Assembly (NCBI GenBank): GCA_001515955.1
Contig: LOES01000046.1
Location: forward strand, 1 to 12,610
Source of the DNA: Clostridia bacterium BRH_c25
GTDB lineage: Bacteria; Bacillota_A; Clostridia; Lutisporales; Lutisporaceae
Direction: 5' to 3'
Length of the DNA stretch: 12,610 nucleotides
Shown here: piece by piece, positions 7,282 to 12,610 of the stretch
Numbering within the stretch: position 1 is the first letter of the stretch
Layout of the letters: the number at the start of each line of letters is the position of its first letter
Made by a program: the position numbers and the translations under genes
The notes under the pieces: model-generated
What the model was told of the DNA's origin: nothing
Seen by the model: the letters and a program-made list of their open reading frames with translations, nothing else
Databases searched by the model: none

Positions 7282-7310
7282 ATTTTAGCCTAAAACCCCG
7301 AAAAAATCAA
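7282..7310 (-). promoter_or_regulatory. Promoter of the binding protein-kinase-regulator operon
   Basis: TTGATT (7305-7310), a 17-base spacer and TAAAAT (7282-7287) on the minus strand match the housekeeping consensus at 4 of 6 and 5 of 6. The predicted start near 7275 gives a leader of about 40 bases. The promoter lies between the thrS terminator and the binding-protein gene. Confidence 0.6.
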
Positions 7311-7311
7311 A

Positions 7312-7371
7312 ATGTTTAAAAATCAAAGGCAGATAAAAATATCACAATCGGATAATACTTTACCTGCCTTT
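7312..7371 (-). terminator. Rho-independent terminator of thrS
   Basis: The arms 7325-7337 and 7359-7371 pair over 13 base pairs with one G-U pair, around a 21-base loop. On the minus strand GATTTTT follows, then a further T-rich stretch. It begins about 20 bases after the thrS stop. The large loop and modest GC make it weaker than the T-box terminator. The loop contains AATCGGATAAT (7346-7356). Confidence 0.6.
7346..7356. promoter_or_regulatory. Second copy of the candidate operator half (AATCGGATAAT)
   Basis: An 11-base match, in inverted orientation, to the dyad at 2827-2841. It is about 36 bases upstream of the -35 of the binding protein-kinase-regulator promoter, so a regulator bound here could autoregulate. 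The outer left arm of the dyad is not kept. It also lies in the loop of the thrS terminator. Confidence 0.3.
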
Positions 7372-7390
7372 CTGCAAGAAAAAAAATATT

Positions 7391-9301
7391 TTACTTGTTT
7401 GTTTTATTATTTATCTCATTTGTAATATGGGACAGAAAGTCCTCAACCTTCATTACTCCCTTATCCCCTTCTTTTCTGTCTCTAACCGCTACAGAGTCCG
7501 ATTCCATTTCCTTATCTCCGACTACAAGCATGTATGGGATTTTCTGAAGCTGAGCTTCCCTGATCTTATAGCCTACCTTTTCATTTCTAAGGTCAGCTTC
7601 AGCACGGATTTCCATCATCTCAAGCCTATCCTTAAGCTTCCCTGCATAATCCTTCTGCTTTTCAGATACCGGAAGTATTATTACTTGCACCGGAGCCAGC
7701 CAGGTAGGGAATGCACCGGCATAGTGCTCTGTCAGTATGGCAATAAACCTTTCTATACTGCCGAAAATTACTCTGTGTATCATAGCCGGTCTATGCTTTT
7801 CCCCGTCTGCACCTATATAGGTCAGGTCAAACCGTTCAGGCATCTGCATATCCAACTGAATAGTGCCGCACTGCCAAGTACGTCCTATACTGTCTTTCAG
7901 GTGAAAATCGATTTTCGGTCCATAGAAGGCGCCATCCCCTTCGTTTATCTTATAAGGCTTTCCAAGTGAATCCAGAGCGTCTCTCAATGCTTCTGTAGCT
8001 ATATCCCAGGACTCGATTGTACCGATGAATTTTTCCGGCCTTGTAGAAAGCTCCATATTATATTCAAAACCAAACAAGCGGTAGAATGAATCAATCATTT
8101 TTGCTACGCCTATGATCTCTTCCTTTATTTGCGCAGGCATCATGAATATATGCGCATCATCCTGTGTAAAGCATCTCACACGCATAAGTCCATGCAAGGC
8201 CCCTGCCAGTTCATGTCTATGGACAAGGCCTAATTCTCCCATTTTTATAGGAAGCTCTTTATAACTGTGCATCTGTCTCATGTACATCAGCATGCCGCCA
8301 GGGCAGTTCATAGGCTTTACTGCATAGTTGCCTTCATCAATATTAGTAAAATACATATTCTCTTTATATTTGTCCCAATGTCCGGACCTATGCCATAGTT
8401 CTTCATTTAATATTATCGGAGTCTTGACTTCCAAATATCCGTTCTTTCTGTGCTCTCTTCTCCAGAAGTCCTCCAGAACATTTCTTATTATCATGCCCTT
8501 GGGGTGGAAGAAAGGAAATCCGGGACCTTCTTCATGGATGCTGAACAAATCAAGCTCCCTTCCCAGCTTCCTGTGATCTCTCTTCTTGGCTTCCTCCAGC
8601 ATATTAAGGTATTCCTCCAGCTGGCTTTTCTTCACAAAAACAGTACCGTAGATTCTTTGCAGCATCTTGTTTTTCTCGCTGCCTCTCCAGTAGGCTCCTG
8701 CTACATTTAAAAGCTTGAGAGCTTTAGCTTTGCCGGTTGATGGTGCATGAGGCCCCGCACATAAATCAACAAAGTCTCCCTGCTTGTAGAAGGATATTAC
8801 TTCATCTTCAGGAAGATCTTCAATAAGCTCGACCTTATAGCTTTCACCAAGCTTGCTCATCATCTCCAGAGCTTCTTTTCTTGGAAGCTCAAATCTTTCA
8901 AGCTTCAAATCCTCTTTTACGATCTTCTCCATTTCTTTTTCTATGGCCGCAAGATCCTCATCCGAGAAGGGTTTTTCCGAATCAAAATCATAATAGAAAC
9001 CTGTATCTATTGCGGGACCTATTGCAAGCTTAACTCCCGGATATAGTATTTTTACCGCCTGAGCCAATATATGGGAAGAAGTATGCCTTAACGCCCATTT
9101 CCCCTCATCATCATCAAAAGTCAGAACCTCGAGACTGCAATCATCCTTTACAGGTGTGCTCAAATCAACTACATTTCCGTTCAGCTTGGCAGCTATAGCC
9201 GCTTTTAGAAGCCCGCTTCCTATTGAAGCAACAATTTCCTCAACTGTGGTATCCTTCTGATATTCCTTAATCGAACCGTCCTTTAAAGTTACTTTTATCA
9301 T
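7391..9301 (-). CDS. thrS: Threonyl-tRNA synthetase
   Basis: 636 residues, full family length. It charges tRNA-Thr with threonine in the cytoplasm. Domain order is classical. A TGS domain (about 1-60) is followed by the editing domain with HTSSH (73-77) and CAGPH (181-185), whose His and Cys residues are the known HxxxH...CxxxH set that removes mischarged serine. The class II catalytic core (about 245-535) has the zinc ligands C333 (MNCPGG), H384 (DDAHIF) and H509 (MIHRVIFGS), motif 2 near RHELAGALHGLMRVRCFTQ (362-380), and motif 3 near 509-535. The C-terminal anticodon-binding domain is about 537-636. GGAGG at 9309-9313 lies seven bases before the ATG. The gene is controlled by the T-box leader upstream, and the neighbouring ytxC gene matches an order known in Bacillus. 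Nothing is missing or altered. Confidence 0.99.
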   Translation of the reverse strand: MIKVTLKDGSIKEYQKDTTVEEIVASIGSGLLKAAIAAKLNGNVVDLSTPVKDDCSLEVLTFDDDEGKWALRHTSSHILAQAVKILYPGVKLAIGPAIDTGFYYDFDSEKPFSDEDLAAIEKEMEKIVKEDLKLERFELPRKEALEMMSKLGESYKVELIEDLPEDEVISFYKQGDFVDLCAGPHAPSTGKAKALKLLNVAGAYWRGSEKNKMLQRIYGTVFVKKSQLEEYLNMLEEAKKRDHRKLGRELDLFSIHEEGPGFPFFHPKGMIIRNVLEDFWRREHRKNGYLEVKTPIILNEELWHRSGHWDKYKENMYFTNIDEGNYAVKPMNCPGGMLMYMRQMHSYKELPIKMGELGLVHRHELAGALHGLMRVRCFTQDDAHIFMMPAQIKEEIIGVAKMIDSFYRLFGFEYNMELSTRPEKFIGTIESWDIATEALRDALDSLGKPYKINEGDGAFYGPKIDFHLKDSIGRTWQCGTIQLDMQMPERFDLTYIGADGEKHRPAMIHRVIFGSIERFIAILTEHYAGAFPTWLAPVQVIILPVSEKQKDYAGKLKDRLEMMEIRAEADLRNEKVGYKIREAQLQKIPYMLVVGDKEMESDSVAVRDRKEGDKGVMKVEDFLSHITNEINNKTNK

Positions 9302-9418
9302 AGATATTCCTCCTTGTAGATGAATTTGAAATCAGATACACTTTTCTGCAGTCGGCAAGGCAACATGAAAAGTTGAACCTATAGAATATCTTTTTCCAAA
9401 ACACCATATTTTAATAGC

Positions 9419-9452
9419 AAAAAACAAAAACTCCCGCCCCGAAAGGGGCGGG
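9419..9452 (-). terminator. Regulated terminator of the T-box leader
   Basis: An eight-base-pair, all-GC stem (9433-9440 with 9445-9452) with a four-base loop. On the minus strand it is followed by AG and TTTTTGTTTTTT. The antiterminator uses the 9448-9452 part, so the two folds exclude each other. Confidence 0.95.
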
Positions 9453-9660
9453 AAAAGTTCCCGCGGTTCCACCCTGATTTGAGCTCTTGACTGTAACGTA
9501 ATCAACGGCATGGCCTACTAACGCAAAAGCCTTTTCAACCCGCTGCTCCGAGGTGGTTTTCAAACATACTGTTCAAGGAATGTTCCCAGCCAATGACATT
9601 CCATCTCTTGTGAAAGTATTTGCTTTACTCGTCCTCATCACTGCAATTAAGCATTATTAT
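9419..9660 (-). promoter_or_regulatory. T-box riboswitch leader of thrS, specifier ACC (Thr)
   Basis: The leader binds tRNA-Thr and lets transcription continue when the tRNA is uncharged. Visible parts on the minus strand: the start of stem I with GATGAGGACGAG and the loop-E AGTA (9626-9629), and the specifier side with GAAA followed by ACCACC (9557-9552) and the closing CTCGGAGC. Both registers of ACCACC give the Thr codon ACC. The diagnostic T-box AGGGTGGAACCGCG is at 9475-9462. The antiterminator can form from 9458-9464 paired with 9448-9454, using bases of the terminator stem. About 117 bases of ordinary leader follow before thrS. The 5' end is set from the promoter and is approximate. 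Confidence 0.95.
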
Positions 9661-9669
9661 TTCTTTAAA

Positions 9670-9698
9670 ATTATACATTATTCACCATAGGAAGTCAA
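9670..9698 (-). promoter_or_regulatory. Housekeeping promoter of the thrS T-box leader
   Basis: TTGACT (9693-9698), exactly 17 bases, then TATAAT (9670-9675) on the minus strand: 11 of 12 consensus bases. The -35 ends directly against the stop codon of the DUF445 gene, so thrS has its own transcription unit. Predicted start is near 9663. Confidence 0.85.
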
Positions 9699-10295
9699 TT
9701 ACATAATCCGTATAATAATAGACTGAAACAGCCCTATTATTCCTCCCAGAAGCCCTCCAAGCAGCTCAATATACTTCAATTCTCTGGATGTAAGACTAAG
9801 TATCAGCCTTTCCATACTTTCAAGCTCCAGCTCATCGATTTTATCTTCCACCATCTCGCCTATCTTGATTTTATGTATCGTATTGCTGATTATACCATCG
9901 ATGGAGCTGTCAAGAATAGCCATGGCATCTTTATTTATCTGCTCTTCAAAGTAATCAATAATCTTGGTTTTTATAGAGTATGGAATTATGGAAGGAATTT
10001 TGTAATCTATAACCTTGAGCAATTTCTCCTTGATTATGGATATGACTTCCAGTTTGTTTTCTTCAGTTACCATTTTGTCGAAAATCTCATGGATTGAAAC
10101 AAGCTCTTTCTCCACAACCTCTCCAATACTTTTGGAAATATCATACCTTCTCTTGGGTATAAGCCCTTGTATTGTTATGTTAAGAAGCGGTATTTTAAAG
10201 GGTCTTATCGGTCTGAAAAGCATTTTGATTGCAAGTACATTTGTAAGCCAGCCAATAATTGCTCCAACAGTTATAAGGAAAATAGCCTCATACAT
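9699..10295 (-). CDS. DUF445 family membrane protein (YheB-like, short form)
   Basis: 198 residues. Two hydrophobic segments frame the protein: about 3-23, running into the family motif GWLTNVLAIKMLFRP (15-29), and about 176-196 with GGLLGGIIGLFQ. Between them lies a soluble, highly charged, mostly helical region (about 50-165) with basic and acidic heptad-like stretches. This plan of membrane ends with a helical middle is that of DUF445. B. subtilis YheB is a longer member linked to spore biology; I recall no established molecular function. GGGGGA precedes the ATG by about eight bases. It lies 67 bases after ytxC, probably in the same transcript, and its stop abuts the thrS promoter. Family assignment is fairly sure; role unknown. 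Confidence 0.88.
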   Translation of the reverse strand: MYEAIFLITVGAIIGWLTNVLAIKMLFRPIRPFKIPLLNITIQGLIPKRRYDISKSIGEVVEKELVSIHEIFDKMVTEENKLEVISIIKEKLLKVIDYKIPSIIPYSIKTKIIDYFEEQINKDAMAILDSSIDGIISNTIHKIKIGEMVEDKIDELELESMERLILSLTSRELKYIELLGGLLGGIIGLFQSIIIRIM

Positions 10296-10316
10296 TTAAC
10301 TGTCCCCCGATTGTCA

Positions 10317-10346
10317 TTTGTATAATACATTTTTGTATAATACATT
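10317..10346. repeat. Tandem duplication of a 15-base AT-rich unit
   Basis: TTTGTATAATACATT occurs twice head to tail (10317-10331 and 10332-10346) in the 67-base spacer between ytxC and the DUF445 gene. Each unit contains the palindrome-like GTATAATAC. I could not pair it with a good -35 for a minus-strand promoter. It may be a simple duplication. Confidence 0.55.
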
Positions 10347-10362
10347 ATAGCACATAAGCAAA

Positions 10363-11286
10363 TTACAGACTATAATTGTTTGTTTCTTTACTTTCTGTCT
10401 TGCCGCTGCACATGTCACAATTACTGCATATTGTAATTCTCTCTGTAAATACATTCATTATCGTCTGAATCAGTTCTTTATTTTTAAAGGCTTCAATATC
10501 ATGTATCGTTATTCTTTTAGGTGAAATTGTTATCATAGTGCTGATTAAAAGGTCATCGTAATTGATGGTTTCATCAAGAATTTCCGACCGCAGCTCATCA
10601 AAATACTCACTGCTGATACGGTTTTTGTTTTCATCATATAGCAAGTATCTTCCATCCTTGGATTGAAACAGGTGTACAGCTTCAATCTTGCATTCCTGTA
10701 TTTCAACAAAATACCGCAAAAGCTTAATGAACTCATTGTATTCCCTTTCAGCTACAAAAATTTCCAGTGCTCTTTCTATTGTTTCATTCAACTCGTTAAT
10801 ATACAAGTTAAGCCTGAAATTCACAAAACCATCTATATTAAACTCGTTCTCCGCCTCCAGATACTCAAGTATGCTTCTCAGAATCCTGCTTCTTCTGGTA
10901 GCCTTGTAGAAGCCTCCGGACTGCATCATTTTCTCGTCATTCAAGAGTTTGCATGCATTGTCCATAACACTGGCTCTTTCTCTATCACTCAAGTAAAAGA
11001 AGTTGGCTTTGGTAATTTTCCTTAGAAGTCTCATTTCATAATGTCCTATTATTACTTCTGTCAGAGCCTTTGATAGTATATATTTAAATTCCTCATAAGA
11101 TCTTTTGTCGGTAATTCTGCTAAGGAGATTATCCTTTATGCCACAGCTTATAAAAAGCGCACTGCCTACATAATAATCCTCATATACAACGTCAATACCA
11201 TCCTTTTTGGCCTCATCAAACTGTCTATATATCTCAGCCTTGATTATTTCAGCATTTTCGCACTCACCTATTGCAACAAGAAACAT
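10363..11286 (-). CDS. ytxC: YtxC-like putative sporulation protein
   Basis: 307 residues from the chosen start. The centre carries the pattern I associate with YtxC: FVNFRLNLYINELNETIERA, then FVAEREYNEFIKLLRYFVEIQE. It is mostly charged alpha helix, with no signal peptide or membrane segment, so probably cytoplasmic. The C terminus has a cysteine cluster, CSNCDMC, which could bind metal. A longer frame reaches an ATG at 11319, but AAAGGAG eight bases before the ATG at 11286 decides for the shorter form. In B. subtilis ytxC lies near thrS; here a DUF445 gene and the T-box leader separate them. A possible sporulation-type promoter lies about 100 bases upstream. The biochemical role of YtxC is not established to my knowledge. 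Confidence 0.85.
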   Translation of the reverse strand: MFLVAIGECENAEIIKAEIYRQFDEAKKDGIDVVYEDYYVGSALFISCGIKDNLLSRITDKRSYEEFKYILSKALTEVIIGHYEMRLLRKITKANFFYLSDRERASVMDNACKLLNDEKMMQSGGFYKATRRSRILRSILEYLEAENEFNIDGFVNFRLNLYINELNETIERALEIFVAEREYNEFIKLLRYFVEIQECKIEAVHLFQSKDGRYLLYDENKNRISSEYFDELRSEILDETINYDDLLISTMITISPKRITIHDIEAFKNKELIQTIMNVFTERITICSNCDMCSGKTESKETNNYSL

Positions 11287-11294
11287 TTGTCCAA

Positions 11295-11301
11295 CTCCTT
11301 T
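11295..11301 (-). promoter_or_regulatory. Ribosome binding site deciding the ytxC start
   Basis: AAAGGAG on the minus strand with eight bases to the ATG at 11286. The upstream ATG at 11319 has no purine-rich site. Confidence 0.75.
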
Positions 11302-11388
11302 CTTTATTGGATACTGCATGATAATTACATAGGAATGAGAGCATCCAATAAAATTTAAGAAATCACATAAGAATGGTCTTTCATTAAA

Positions 11389-11418
11389 TAGTATTTGCGT
11401 AAATATTTCTTGTATTCA
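11389..11418 (-). promoter_or_regulatory. Possible sigma-G-type (forespore) promoter of ytxC
   Basis: On the minus strand TGAATA (11413-11418), 17 bases, then AATACTA (11389-11395). The sigma-G consensus as I recall it from B. subtilis is TGAATA with CATACTA at this spacing, so only one base departs. The predicted start is near 11382, about 95 bases before the ytxC ATG. No housekeeping promoter competes. It rests on 13 bases and memory of the consensus. Confidence 0.4.
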
Positions 11419-11515
11419 AAGCCAATTGGCAGGTGACGCTTCATGAAACGTGACTGTAGCTCAATTCGTCGTACTGTTATTGTTATCAAAATGCATGACT
11501 TGTAAATGTTTCAAT

Positions 11516-11534
11516 TATACTTTTGCGAAGTATA
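11516..11534 (-). terminator. Weak hairpin after the DUF6873-like gene
   Basis: Arms 11516-11522 and 11528-11534 form a perfect seven-base-pair, AT-rich stem with a five-base loop, 26 bases past the stop codon. No clear U run follows on the minus strand (ATTGAAACATTT), so it may only protect the 3' end. A poor terminator at best. Confidence 0.25.
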
Positions 11535-11560
11535 CTTTGGTGAGCCCAGTTTTTATTATT

Positions 11561-12313
11561 TTAAGAACACTTTAAAGGTATAATTGATCCGTAATCTACC
11601 GGTTCTTCATCACATAAGGCTACTAATTCAAATCCTTTTCTACCAAGAAATTCAATTAATTTGCAACTGTCTTCCAAGCCTTTAAGCTTCCCTGTAAATG
11701 CAATTTGCTTCTTTGACAGCAAACCGCTGGTGCCTCCTATAAATCCATAATTTAAACCTTTCAGGTTAATTCCCCCCGGCTTTAATAAAAGGCTCTCAAT
11801 TCCAAATTTTTCTGCTGTCATCGAAAGCTTCTGATCTGAGGTAATAATTGTTTTGCTGTCGAGTATGCAGACGGAGCATTTAGTATAGCCTTGGCTGACA
11901 TTTATCAATGTTGCTTTTTCTTTTTCCAGCATTCTTATTACTTCAGCATCAGTATATTTTAAATTGTGAAAAACCAAATCTCCCATTCTTAATATATTAT
12001 ATGCGATATTGCCTGGATAGTTTCTAACCAGCCAAGTTGCACCCTTTGTCACTGCAAATCCTTTTTTCGTAAGCTGTGGTGCCATTTGTTCATATATGTT
12101 TGGAGCCACTATAATTTTGTCTCCTCCCATATGCAGCATCAGCATGTCCGGATGCCCGTCCACTGCTTCATATAACTCTCTGCATTTGGCAGTCTTAATG
12201 CATTCTATTCCCATTTTGTTAAGCTTGTCTTCAATAACAGGATTTATTCTGTAATCTACAGCCACAAGACTTACTTGTCCCTCCGGGATAAATGCTGTTT
12301 TTAAAAAATTCAT
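11561..12313 (-). CDS. DUF6873-like protein (predicted GME/pentein-type fold)
   Basis: 250 residues, no signal peptide or membrane segment, probably cytoplasmic. Motifs in order: DYRIN (20-24), a strand-turn block HPDMLMLHMGGDKIIVAPNI (54-73) with His54 and His61, NIAYNILRMGDLVFHNLKYTD (102-122), GYTKCSVCILDSKTIITSD (142-160) with Cys146 and Cys149, and LNYGFIGGTSGL (187-198). The spacing of short strands, with paired His and Cys residues, fits the guanidine-modifying-enzyme (pentein) fold by which the family is labelled, as I recall it. The substrate is unknown and I cannot assign catalytic residues. AGGAGG (12325-12330) precedes the ATG by about 9-11 bases. It lies alone between the tRNA terminator and the ytxC spacer, behind a hairpin-bearing leader. 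Confidence in a real gene is high; family is moderate. Confidence 0.82.
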   Translation of the reverse strand: MNFLKTAFIPEGQVSLVAVDYRINPVIEDKLNKMGIECIKTAKCRELYEAVDGHPDMLMLHMGGDKIIVAPNIYEQMAPQLTKKGFAVTKGATWLVRNYPGNIAYNILRMGDLVFHNLKYTDAEVIRMLEKEKATLINVSQGYTKCSVCILDSKTIITSDQKLSMTAEKFGIESLLLKPGGINLKGLNYGFIGGTSGLLSKKQIAFTGKLKGLEDSCKLIEFLGRKGFELVALCDEEPVDYGSIIPLKCS

Positions 12314-12348
12314 GTGTACTCACTCCTCCTTTGCTTCGAAATATATGC

Positions 12349-12389
12349 AGACGCCCGATGGGCACCCCTACAACCATCGACCGGTGTCT
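12349..12389 (-). repeat. Large imperfect hairpin in the leader of the DUF6873-like gene; possible interspersed repeat
   Basis: AGACGCCCGATGG (12349-12361) pairs with CCATCGACCGGTGTCT (12374-12389) over 12 base pairs, with one A-C mismatch and a three-base bulge, around a 12-base loop. A competing small stem from 12352-12368 (GGTGCCC with GGGCGTC on the minus strand) uses the same bases. The minus-strand text TTGTAGGGGTGCCC...GGGCGTC resembles the TGTAGGGGCG...CGCCCG palindromic repeats scattered in many bacterial genomes. It is visibly richer in GC than its surroundings. Confidence 0.5.
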
Positions 12390-12406
12390 ATCTCAGGCAT
12401 ATGTAC

Positions 12407-12439
12407 AAAAAAACAAAAAAACTTATTGTATCCAATAAG
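12407..12439 (-). terminator. Rho-independent terminator of the tRNA-Gly/tRNA-Cys unit
   Basis: CTTATTG (12422-12428), a four-base loop and CAATAAG (12433-12439) form a perfect seven-base-pair stem. It is followed on the minus strand by seven T, G, seven T. It lies 16 bases after the CCA end of tRNA-Cys. Confidence 0.9.
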
Positions 12440-12454
12440 CTGAAATTATTTATA

Positions 12455-12529
12455 TGGAGGCGACACCCGGATTTGAACCGGGGGATAAAGGATTTGCAGT
12501 CCTCTGCCTTACCACTTGGCTATGTCGCC
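12455..12529 (-). tRNA. tRNA-Cys (anticodon GCA)
   Basis: 75 nucleotides with an encoded CCA end. The acceptor stem GGCGACA pairs with TGTCGCC and the discriminator is T. The D arm is AGCC...GGC, the anticodon arm GGACTGCAAATCC has GCA at 12495-12497, and the T arm CCGGTTCAAATCCGG is intact. No mismatch was noted in the acceptor or T stems. Confidence 0.97.
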
Positions 12530-12542
12530 ATATAAGCTATTA

Positions 12543-12610
12543 TGGAGCGGGTTACGAGATTCGAACTCGCGACTTTCACCTTGGCAAGGTGACACTCTAC
12601 CACTGAGTTA
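12543..12610 (-). tRNA. tRNA-Gly (anticodon GCC), 5' end outside the window
   Basis: The CCA end (12543-12545), an acceptor 3' strand rich in C and G, a T arm GAGTTCGAATCTC, the anticodon arm CACCTTGCCAAGGTG with GCC at 12583-12585, and the D arm with CTCAGTGGTAGAG are visible. About seven nucleotides of the 5' acceptor strand lie beyond the edge. It is 13 bases upstream of tRNA-Cys, in one transcript. Confidence 0.95.

Larger units (their letters stand above)
11287..11560. other. Intergenic region of 274 bases upstream of ytxC
   Basis: I see no gene here. It holds the ytxC ribosome binding site, a possible forespore-type promoter (11389-11418), a perfect 10-base palindrome GCCAATTGGC (near 11421-11430), a hairpin TATACTT-TTGCG-AAGTATA (11516-11534) shortly after the stop of the DUF6873-like gene, and the separated pair ATTGGAT/ATCCAAT flanking the region just upstream of the ribosome binding site. 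No convincing housekeeping promoter was found. Confidence 0.6.

Noticed and set aside
10344..10372. TATAAT on the minus strand (10344-10349) as a promoter for the DUF445 gene
   Set aside because: No acceptable -35 was found at 16-18 bases upstream; cotranscription with ytxC is simpler.
11287..11319. Eleven-residue extension of YtxC from the ATG at 11319
   Set aside because: No ribosome binding site precedes it, whereas AAAGGAG is well placed for the ATG at 11286.
12314..12535. Plus-strand open frame of 73 codons next to the DUF6873-like gene
   Set aside because: It runs through the terminator and the whole tRNA-Cys gene on the opposite strand, so it is not a gene.
1..12610. CRISPR arrays, insertion sequences, integrases, phage genes, toxin-antitoxin pairs
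   Set aside because: No regularly spaced repeats, transposase or integrase motifs, terminal inverted repeats or phage-like proteins were seen on either strand, despite the tRNA genes at the right end.

Overview
The window looks like chromosomal DNA from a low-GC, spore-forming Firmicute of the class Clostridia. The grounds are a tRNA-Thr-responsive T-box leader in front of thrS, a ytxC-type sporulation gene beside it, strong purine-rich ribosome binding sites, AT-rich intergenic promoters, and a DUF3798 lipoprotein of a kind I associate with anaerobic Firmicutes. Every gene I can support is on the minus strand, so transcription runs from high to low coordinates. Family names are recalled from sequence patterns, not from a search.

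In order of transcription: a tRNA-Gly(GCC), cut by the window edge, and a tRNA-Cys(GCA), ended by a strong terminator (12407-12610). Next is a small-gene region: a DUF6873-like protein behind a leader with a large imperfect hairpin, a 274-base gap holding a possible sporulation promoter, then ytxC and a DUF445 membrane protein (9699-12406). Then the thrS unit: consensus promoter, T-box leader with terminator and antiterminator, threonyl-tRNA synthetase, and a terminator (7312-9698).

The rest (1-7310) is the accessory part. A promoter at 7282-7310 starts a compact four-gene unit: a family 5 (DppA/OppA-like) solute-binding protein with a membrane anchor and no lipobox, a small membrane-anchored protein possibly of the DUF6305 group, a histidine kinase with about seven membrane segments and no extracellular sensor domain, and a CitB/DcuR-type response regulator overlapping it by four bases. 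Immediately downstream a separate extended -10 promoter drives a DUF3798 lipoprotein and a double-domain sugar/nucleoside-type ABC ATPase that runs off the left edge.

The arrangement suggests a sensing-and-uptake module. The orphan binding protein and the small anchored protein would read an external solute and pass the signal to the membrane-embedded kinase. The regulator would then switch on the DUF3798/ABC transporter. A 15-base imperfect dyad abutting the transporter promoter shares 11 bases with a site upstream of the sensor operon promoter, and is a candidate operator. The ligand is unknown. This module is the most likely undescribed system in the window.
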